Shown here: in pieces, positions 57,983 to 64,000 of the stretch
How the letters are laid out: the number at the start of each line of letters is the position of its first letter
How positions within the stretch are numbered: position 1 is the first letter of the stretch
DNA from: Flavimobilis rhizosphaerae
Lineage (GTDB): Bacteria > Actinomycetota > Actinomycetes > Actinomycetales > Cellulomonadaceae
Length of the DNA: 64,000 bases
Direction: 5' to 3'
NCBI RefSeq assembly: GCF_014852685.1
Contig: NZ_JACZDF010000001.1
Coordinates: forward strand, 372,001 to 436,000
Notes under the pieces: generated by a model
What the model saw: only the letters and a program-made list of their open reading frames with translations
Databases searched by the model: none
Told to the model about the DNA's origin: nothing
Program-made: the position numbers and the translations under genes

Positions 57983-60332
57983 CGCGCGCCCTCGGCCTGC
58001 GCCGGGTGTCGAAGCTCGCGGCACCTGCCACGGTCCCGTCCGTGGCAGGTGCCGTCGTGCTGAGCGGGTTCTCGTCGCGTCGGTAGGCCTCGTGATGCAC
58101 GCCCCACGCGCCGGCGACGAGACCTGCGCCGCGAGCCAGGTCGCGCCGCGCTCGTACGTCCTTCGTATCCCTCCCCCGTGCTGCCACGAGCCTGAGCGCG
58201 CCGCGCACCGTGACCATGGCTCCGCGGCCCGCTGAGGCAGCGCGGACGCGCGTGCGGGCCACAGCCCCGGTCGCGAGCTGGACCTCGACGTCGACAGAGG
58301 TCGCGGCGTGGCTACGGACCCGCGCGAGCAGCCAGCGGCGTTCAGACCGTTCCACAGGGACACGGTCGATGACGACGGACTCCGCGCACGCGACGAGGGA
58401 CCCGCCCGACGACGTGACCTCACGGGTGAAGAGCGTGTCCTCGCCGCCTCGGAGACCGCGGTCCGCCCGGAAGGTGAGGCCGAGCGACCGCACGCCGGCA
58501 ACATCGACGAGGAGATTGCCCGTCGGTGCGCTCCGGCGCGGCGTCCCAGTCGGGAGCATGGGGCGTCGGAAGAACGCCCCGGCCTCGGTCCACGGGTCCG
58601 GGCCGACCTCCCACCTCGCGATGATCGCGCCTGAGACGAGCGTCGCCCCGGTCCGCGCCCACGTGGCGACGAGCGGCTCGAGCCAGGTCTCGCCCGGCTC
58701 GTCGTCGTCGTCGAGGAAGACGAGCAGGTCGGTCGTCACCTCGGCGAGCGCACGTGCACGCGCCGCGCCGATCCCGGGCCGCGGCTCGTGCACGTAACGC
58801 ACGTGGGGACCGCCGGCCCTGCGCGACGCCGCCGCGAGCTCGGCGACCGTCGCGCCGGCACCGCCCGCAGGGTCGTTGTCGACGACGAGAACCTCGGTGC
58901 GTGGCAGGAAATCGGGGAGCGCGCGCACGTGCGCGGTCGCCGCGGTGAGTGATCGGCGGAGCTCGGCGTCTCGCCGGTAGGTGAGGATGACGACAGTGAG
59001 CGTCGCGTGTGCGCCTCGCCGGACATGCGGTGCTGCGTGCGGGTCGGTGACGTTCGCGGACCGCGGCACGGCGTCCAGGTCTCCGGGGCCGGACTGCCTG
59101 TCGGCAGCGGGGAGGTCCGGCAGCAGCACCTCGGCCCGGACTGCAGGGTCGGCCGCCCGCCCCGTGAGTGCTGCGGAGCCGTCGGCAGGGTTCAGTCCTG
59201 AGGCCAAGGTGGCGAGGGACTCTCGGACGGTCGTGCGGTAGCGTTCGACACCGAAGCGGCGGACTGCCTCCGCACGGCCAGCCGTGGCGATTCGGGCGGC
59301 GTGCTCGGGGTCGTCGAGCAGTGTCGCGACGGCCTGTGCGAGCGCGCGTGCCTCGCCTGGCGGGACGAGCAGCCCGGTGCGTCCTGGCGTGACGATCTCC
59401 GTGAGGCCCTGCGTCGCGCTCGCGACGAGCGGACGCCCCGCGAGGAGCGCCTCCACGGCGGTGTTGCCGAACGGCTCCTGCCGTGAGGGCACGAGCACGA
59501 TATCGGCGTCGTCGAGCGTCGGACGGGTCGGAGACTTGTAACCGAGCAGGCGGACCGCTCCCGCGAGGTCCGGCTGCGCGGCCCGAGCGCGGAGCTCTGC
59601 CTCGAACGGTTCGTAGCCGCGGAACGGCGTGCCGCAGACGTCGAGCGTCACGTCGCGTCCCTCCGCCCTCAGCAGGGCGACCGCTTCGAGCGCGACATCG
59701 ACACCCTTCCGGGGGGAGATGCGCGCGACGAGCGCGAGGCGAGCGGGATCGCCCGCCCGTCGTGCGCGCAGCGGGGCGGGGGGGCCGGCGTCCGGGACCC
59801 CGTTGTGGACGACGGTGATGCGGTCGCCGAGCCGGGTGTCGACAGCCGTGAGCACGTCGGCGGACGCACGCGAGTTGACGAGAAGCGTCGATGCGAGGCG
59901 CAGCGGCGCGACGAGCGCGCGCTGGAGGAGCCACGGCACCCCGTCCTCGGCCTCGTGGACGTGGCACACCGCCGGGACGCGTGCGAGTCGCGCCGCGACC
60001 AGCCACGTGGGGATCGTCACGGTATTGACGAGCACCACCTCGGGGCGCATCCGACGCAGCGTCGCACGACCCGTGACAGCTGCGCGCAGCGCGATCGCAC
60101 CGAGGCGGACAAGACCGTGCGGCGTGAGAGCGGACTTCCTCAGGACGGGTGTCCCGGGATCGACGACGACCGCCGCTCCCACGTCCTCGAGCCGTGAGAC
60201 GAGAGGTCCCGGGCCGGGCAGCGTCACCGTCACCGCCCACCCGACCTCACGCACGGCCTCGACCGTCTCGAGCAGCTGGAGGTCGCTCCCGTAGACGTCG
60301 GCGGACGGGTGGGCGACGAGCAGGTGCGGCAC
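57969..60332 (-). CDS. Two-domain glycosyltransferase, GT4 fused to GT2
   Basis: A 787-residue protein. Residues 1 to about 385 are a GT4 enzyme: HLLVAHPSADVYGSDLQLLE, VHNGVPDAG, VARISPRKGVDVALEAVALL and the nucleotide-sugar motif SRQEPFGNTAVEALLAGRPLV. After a linker (about 390-455) a GT2 domain follows: TVVILTYRRDAELRRSL, VVDNDPAGG, the metal site FLDDDDEPGETWLEPL, and GEDTLFTREV. One chain could therefore add two successive sugars. GTG 60332 follows GGAGG at 7 bases. Its last 14 bases overlap the convergent beta-helix gene, whose terminator hairpin lies inside this coding region. Confidence 0.88.
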   Translation of the reverse strand: MPHLLVAHPSADVYGSDLQLLETVEAVREVGWAVTVTLPGPGPLVSRLEDVGAAVVVDPGTPVLRKSALTPHGLVRLGAIALRAAVTGRATLRRMRPEVVLVNTVTIPTWLVAARLARVPAVCHVHEAEDGVPWLLQRALVAPLRLASTLLVNSRASADVLTAVDTRLGDRITVVHNGVPDAGPPAPLRARRAGDPARLALVARISPRKGVDVALEAVALLRAEGRDVTLDVCGTPFRGYEPFEAELRARAAQPDLAGAVRLLGYKSPTRPTLDDADIVLVPSRQEPFGNTAVEALLAGRPLVASATQGLTEIVTPGRTGLLVPPGEARALAQAVATLLDDPEHAARIATAGRAEAVRRFGVERYRTTVRESLATLASGLNPADGSAALTGRAADPAVRAEVLLPDLPAADRQSGPGDLDAVPRSANVTDPHAAPHVRRGAHATLTVVILTYRRDAELRRSLTAATAHVRALPDFLPRTEVLVVDNDPAGGAGATVAELAAASRRAGGPHVRYVHEPRPGIGAARARALAEVTTDLLVFLDDDDEPGETWLEPLVATWARTGATLVSGAIIARWEVGPDPWTEAGAFFRRPMLPTGTPRRSAPTGNLLVDVAGVRSLGLTFRADRGLRGGEDTLFTREVTSSGGSLVACAESVVIDRVPVERSERRWLLARVRSHAATSVDVEVQLATGAVARTRVRAASAGRGAMVTVRGALRLVAARGRDTKDVRARRDLARGAGLVAGAWGVHHEAYRRDENPLSTTAPATDGTVAGAASFDTRRRPRARVSRS
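58020..58053 (+). terminator. Terminator hairpin of the beta-helix gene, inside the convergent gene
   Basis: GGCACCTGCCACGG (58020-58033) / CCGTGGCAGGTGCC (58040-58053), 14 perfect pairs, loop TCCCGT. It is 38 bases after the stop of the plus-strand gene but within the coding sequence of the minus-strand glycosyltransferase, so it also encodes protein. Confidence 0.75.
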
Positions 60333-60530
60333 GGCTGAGCCTCCAGGCGTCGCGGAACGGTCACGTCCACCGTAGGTCCGGGGGTGTGCGGAAGCCGGTG
60401 GTCTCACCCAGCCCCCGCCCCGCGCGACGCAAGGATCGCCTGGCACTCACCCCCGATCCCGCAGGTCCTGACCGTGGCACGGTCCTAGACTCGCGGCAGG
60501 TCGCAGAACGACGCGGGGGACGGGGAGCAC

Positions 60531-61982
60531 GTGGAGGAGCTGGGACGTCGCGCCGCGCGCGGTGCAGGGGTGACGGTTGCCGGCCAGGTGGCGCGTGTCG
60601 TGGTGCAGATGCTCTCGGTCGTCGTGCTCGCCCGGCTCCTCACTCCTTCCGACTACGGGGTCATCGCGATGGTGCTCGTCGTCGTCGGGGTTGGGGAGGT
60701 CGTGCGCGATCTCGGGCTCTCGACCGCTGCGGTCCGGACGCGGACCCTCACGGAGGCGCAGCGTTCCATCCTCTTCTGGGCGAACGCGCTCATCGGTGCA
60801 ACGCTCATGACCGCGCTGGTCGTCGGTGCGCCTCTCGTCGGCGCGATCTTCGGCCGGGACGACGTCGTCCCGGTCGCTCGCCTGGTCGCTGTCGTCTTCC
60901 TCCTCAACGGGCTCGCGGCGCAGCTGCGGGCGGACCTCCAGCGGCGGCTCCGCTTCGGCTCGCTCGCTGCGGTCGACGTGGGCTCCCAGGTCACGGGCGC
61001 GGTCGTCGCGATCGTGCTCGCGGTCGGGGGCGCAGGCGTCGGGGCGCTGGCCGCGCAGCAGGTCACGCAGTCGTTCGTCGTCCTCGTCGCTTGCGCCGCG
61101 CTGTGCCGGTGGGTGCCGTCGAGGCCTCGCCGCGGCGTGCCTATGGGCGAGCTGTGGCGGTTCGGCGGGAGCCTCGCGGCCTCCCAGATCGCCGTCTACA
61201 TCGGTAACAACGTCGACGCGCTCGTCATCGGCACGCGTCTGGGGCCGACCGCGCTCGGTCTGTACGACCGCGCCTACAGGCTCGTCATGACGCCGGTCTC
61301 GCAGGTGAGGTCGCCGACGACGACGATCGCGCTGCCCGTGCTGTCCCGGCTCGTCGAGGAGCCTGAGCGGCTCCGGCGCTATCTGGTGCGTGCCCAGCTC
61401 GCGCTCGCATACCCGGTGATGATCGGGGCGGCGATGCTCGTCGGGACGGCTGGCTCGGCGACGGAGGTGCTTCTCGGTGACGGGTGGGACGGTGCTGCTC
61501 CGCTCGTCCGGTTCATGGCGACGTCGGCGCTCCTGCAGACGCTCGCGTACGTCTGCTACTGGGTCTATCTCGTGTTCGGTCTCTCCTCGTTGCTGCTTCG
61601 CTACACGCTCGTCACGGTCGCGCTCAAGGTCGTGCTCGTCGTTGTGGGCAGCACGTGGGGTGTCGTCGGTGTCGCGGCGGCCTACACCCTCGCGCACACG
61701 CTCGAGTGGCCGCTGTCGCTGGTGTGGCTGTCTCGCCACGCCCCGATCCCAGGGCGGCGGCTCGCGGTCGGGGCGCTGCACATCCTCGGGGTCGGCGCCG
61801 TCGTGGCGCTCGGGGCGCACGTCGGGACGTTGCTCGTCGACGGTCCTGCGTGGCTCGCGCTGCTCGTCGGCCTTGCTGCCGGAACGGTTCTGCTCGTGGC
61901 GGCCCTCGTGCTGGCGCCGATCCGGCGGGACGCCGCTGACGTCGTTGACGTCGTCCGTGCTGCTCTCGTCCGCCGTCGCTAG
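60531..61982 (+). CDS. Polysaccharide flippase (Wzx/MOP family)
   Basis: A 483-residue membrane protein with 12-14 predicted helices, starting with an amphipathic stretch and VTVAGQVARVVVQMLSVVVLARLLTPSDYG, the standard opening of O-antigen/teichuronic-acid flippases. LGLSTAAVRTRTLTEAQ and YIGNNVDALVIGTRLGPTALGLYDRAYRL are further hallmarks. It moves lipid-linked repeat units across the membrane. The GTG start follows GGGGAG. A TAGACT box about 45 bases upstream may be its -10. The stop codon is the loop of a terminator hairpin. Confidence 0.93.
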   Translation: MEELGRRAARGAGVTVAGQVARVVVQMLSVVVLARLLTPSDYGVIAMVLVVVGVGEVVRDLGLSTAAVRTRTLTEAQRSILFWANALIGATLMTALVVGAPLVGAIFGRDDVVPVARLVAVVFLLNGLAAQLRADLQRRLRFGSLAAVDVGSQVTGAVVAIVLAVGGAGVGALAAQQVTQSFVVLVACAALCRWVPSRPRRGVPMGELWRFGGSLAASQIAVYIGNNVDALVIGTRLGPTALGLYDRAYRLVMTPVSQVRSPTTTIALPVLSRLVEEPERLRRYLVRAQLALAYPVMIGAAMLVGTAGSATEVLLGDGWDGAAPLVRFMATSALLQTLAYVCYWVYLVFGLSSLLLRYTLVTVALKVVLVVVGSTWGVVGVAAAYTLAHTLEWPLSLVWLSRHAPIPGRRLAVGALHILGVGAVVALGAHVGTLLVDGPAWLALLVGLAAGTVLLVAALVLAPIRRDAADVVDVVRAALVRRR

Positions 61983-61996
61983 GCGACGGCGGACGA
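61966..61996 (+). terminator. Terminator whose loop is the flippase stop codon
   Basis: TCGTCCGCCGTCGC (61966-61979) and GCGACGGCGGACGA (61983-61996) are perfect 14-base complements and the 3-base loop TAG is the stop codon of the flippase gene. The left arm encodes the last residues. The remaining 190 bases up to the next gene hold nothing I can support. Confidence 0.8.
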
Positions 61997-62187
61997 CGAC
62001 GCGGGGAGCGCGACGAGGCTGGTGCGACAGTGGTCGGTCCCGTCCGCAGCATGGCGGGCTCGTCCCCGTCAGGCGCTGCGGTGCACGACGCTCTCCGTGG
62101 CGCCCCGAGCTCGGCGGGCCGCAACGGTCTGGCGCTGGAAGGCGGAGCGTCGCGCGGGACGGGTCGGTGCCACGGGGCGTGGCGGCG

Positions 62188-63735
62188 TCACGTGACGGGT
62201 GCGAGTTCGGGACCACCGCCGCCCCGAGAGTCGGCCGGGGTACGACTGTCGACCGTGGCCGCGCGGCGTCCGTGACCCCCTGTGCGGCCAGCGGCCGAGG
62301 TCGTGGCAGGCCCGGGCGCTGGCTGCGTGTCGGGGCGTGCCGCACGGCGGGATGGGCGAGGCCCGGCCGACGAGGTCGGACGCGAACGGGCGACACGGGC
62401 CGCGGTGGCACGGTGCCATGTGCCCGACTCGAGCACCGTTGCGCCGTTGAGGACGATGCCGAGGCACGTCGCGTCGATCGTGTCGAGCATCGACATTGCG
62501 GTCGCGACCTGGGTACGGCGTACGCGCGTCGCCCCGACGACCATGAGGAGGCCGTCGGTGTGCCGTGCGAGCACCGCCGCGTCCGTGAACGGCAGCAGGG
62601 GAGGAGCGTCGAGGACCACCGCGTCGTACGACGCGAGCGCCTCGTCGAGGAACGCCTGCATCGCGGACGAGTCGATGAGCTGTGCCGGGTTCGGGGGGAG
62701 CTCTCCTGCGACGACGACGTCGAGCCCCTCGGGACCCCACGCATGCGAGACGTCCTGCAGCTCCGTGGCGCCGACGAGGATGGTCGTGAGTCCGTCGTGG
62801 GGGTCGAGGCCCATGTGCTCGGAGAGGGACGGGCTCCGCAGGTCGGCGTCGACGAGGAGGACTCGTGCACCCTTCTCGGCGAGGGCCGAGGCGAGGTTGA
62901 TCGCGACGGTCGAGCGTCCCTCGCCGGCGACCGACGAGGAGACGACGAACGAACGGACCTTGTTCGCAGCGCTGATGAACTGGAGGTTCGTCTGAACGCG
63001 CCGGTAGGACTCGGCGACGTGGCCGTCAGGCTCGGTGACGAGCGCGGGCCGCCACCGACGGGCGTCGCGGTCGCGCGGGACGAGGCCGAGGACGACGGCG
63101 TCGGGGCGCTGAGGGAGGTCGGAGGTACGGCGTACCCGGGTGTCGAAGAGCGACAGGGCGAGCACTCCGAGGACACCGACCGCGAGACCGCCCACGCCGC
63201 CGAGCACGACCATGCGCTTGGTGTTGGGAGTGAACGGGACGCTCGGCCGTGCGGCGGGAGCGACGACGGTGAGACGCACGATCGGTTCCTCCGCGGAGCC
63301 GGGCGTGATCTCGGTGACCTGCCGGGCGAGGCTCGCCGCGACCGCGTCCGCGGTCGCGGCCGCGACGTCAGGGTCGGGTGAGACCGCGGTGATCTCGATA
63401 AACATGGTGTCGAGCGGCGTCGTGGCCGTGACTGTCCGGGCCAGGGAGCGGGCCGACAGGGTGAGATCGAGGTCCTCGATGACGGGGTCGAGGACCGCCG
63501 GCATCGTGGCGAGCCCGGTGAACGACTGCACGAGGTTCTGCGTGTACGTCGTCCCTTGGACGAGCTCAGCGACCGACGATCCCTGCGTGAGGGACACGAA
63601 CGACGACGTCGTCGACCGGTAGAGCGGCTGTGTCGAGCGGGCGACCCCGAAGCCTGTGGCCGCGCCGACGACTGCCACGATCGTGATGACGAGCCACCGC
63701 CTACGTAGCATCGTCACGAAGTCCATGAGTTCCAC
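62188..63735 (-). CDS. Wzz/BY-kinase-like polysaccharide co-polymerase with altered Walker A
   Basis: A 515-residue protein of the chain-length regulator plus tyrosine-autokinase type. A Wzz domain with two membrane helices (about residues 14-33 and 175-195) flanks an extracytoplasmic segment. The C-terminal ATPase has Walker A AGEGRST, Walker A' VLLVDADLRSPSLSEHMGL and Walker B VVLDAPPLLPFTD. The usual Walker A lysine is Arg274 (codon CGC). The C-terminal tail (about 435-515) is Pro/Arg/Thr-rich and has no tyrosine, whereas BY-kinases end in a tyrosine cluster. It may therefore work without autophosphorylation. GTG start at 63735 with a G-rich RBS. It should set polymer length for the nearby genes. 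Confidence 0.88.
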   Translation of the reverse strand: MELMDFVTMLRRRWLVITIVAVVGAATGFGVARSTQPLYRSTTSSFVSLTQGSSVAELVQGTTYTQNLVQSFTGLATMPAVLDPVIEDLDLTLSARSLARTVTATTPLDTMFIEITAVSPDPDVAAATADAVAASLARQVTEITPGSAEEPIVRLTVVAPAARPSVPFTPNTKRMVVLGGVGGLAVGVLGVLALSLFDTRVRRTSDLPQRPDAVVLGLVPRDRDARRWRPALVTEPDGHVAESYRRVQTNLQFISAANKVRSFVVSSSVAGEGRSTVAINLASALAEKGARVLLVDADLRSPSLSEHMGLDPHDGLTTILVGATELQDVSHAWGPEGLDVVVAGELPPNPAQLIDSSAMQAFLDEALASYDAVVLDAPPLLPFTDAAVLARHTDGLLMVVGATRVRRTQVATAMSMLDTIDATCLGIVLNGATVLESGTWHRATAARVARSRPTSSAGPRPSRRAARPDTQPAPGPATTSAAGRTGGHGRRAATVDSRTPADSRGGGGPELAPVT

Positions 63736-64000
63736 GTGTCCACCCCCCGGTGTTCGCGCACCCGGTCACACCTCGGACGAGGCACAGACCGGCGTGCCCT
63801 GTCGAGGGCACCTGCTGATCGAACCACGCGGACGGGGTGAGCGCGCCTGCCCGGCCAACATCCCACCCCGTCGCCACCCCGACCTCGGTCGGCGAGAGTC
63901 CGGGCACAGGGTCAGTCGCGTACTGCGGGCCTCAAAGGTGTGACGAGAGCGACGAGGCCAGCGCAGGTTCCCCTCATGACGGGCCACAGGCTCGTCATGG
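63736..64000. other. Upstream region of the Wzz-like gene with hairpins, window edge
   Basis: 265 bases without a credible gene. Hairpins: GTGCCCT-GTCG-AGGGCAC (63795-63812), CCGACC-TC-GGTCGG near 63880, and at the edge CATGACG-G-GCC / GGC-T-CGTCATG (63975-63999, 11 pairs with one G-T, loop ACA). The last may be a terminator or operator of a gene beyond the window. A 5' leader for the minus-strand gene is likely. Confidence 0.45.

Overview
The window is a very GC-rich stretch with many GTG starts and ATGA/GTGA gene overlaps. It comes from the chromosome of an actinobacterium. A C50-carotenoid cluster and the gene repertoire suggest a Micrococcales-type organism (Cellulomonas, Sanguibacter or Micrococcus-like); this placement is inference. 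As I recall the Mycobacterium tuberculosis gene order, much of the backbone follows the Rv0985c-Rv1018c block (mscL, ruc, formyl-THF cyclo-ligase, galU, moeA-like glp, rimJ, sepX-like; then pmt, rsmI, metG, tatD, rpfB, ksgA, ispE; then tetR, tRNA-Gln, glmU, prs, rplY, pth). I see no phage, IS element, CRISPR array or replication origin.

Layout. 0-9.5 kb: mscL, a SAF-domain protein and the chaperone-like zinc-ribbon gene ruc, the last behind a CIRCE (HrcA) operator; then a penicillin-acylase family enzyme, formyl-THF cyclo-ligase, galU, and a glp-rimJ-sepX group probably linked to cell division, ending in tRNA-Ala and a terminator. 9.7-20.5 kb: a carotenoid island, with a crtR-like MarR gene divergent from idi-crtE-crtB-crtI-crtYe and a fused crtYf-crtEb gene. 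An opposing operon (MMPL transporter, UV-dimer glycosylase, SDR/DUF2867 protein) converges on it. Both promoters carry the same CTAG-N5-CTAG palindrome in an 18-base spacer. 20.5-25.6 kb: alanine dehydrogenase behind a heterodimeric ABC exporter.

25.7-43.2 kb: protein mannosyltransferase, rsmI, a lipoprotein, a small winged-helix protein, a sugar dehydrogenase, metG, tatD, three consecutive G5/DUF348 muralytic proteins ending in rpfB, then ksgA and ispE. Next comes a 500-base array of two interleaved palindrome families, a G-rich tract, an ABC-F ATPase and a MarR regulator. 43.2-53.8 kb: a NatAB-type ABC transporter, an uncharacterised PEPCK-like P-loop protein (DUF4914 type), a TetR regulator with a long charged tail, tRNA-Gln, glmU, prs, a SIMPL protein, a structured leader RNA before rplY, and pth. 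53.9-64 kb: the start of an exopolysaccharide region with glycosyltransferases, a CDP-alcohol phosphatidyltransferase, a secreted beta-helix protein, a GT4-GT2 fusion, a flippase, and a Wzz/tyrosine-kinase-like protein with an altered Walker A motif and no tyrosines in its tail.

How the genes work together. IspE and Idi supply C5 units to the carotenoid enzymes, and the MMPL and dimer-glycosylase genes make a coherent light-protection module with them. The Rpf block, GlmU, Pmt and the polysaccharide genes serve the cell envelope. Many genes have a -10-like hexamer only 6-7 bases before the start codon, which suggests that leaderless mRNAs are common.
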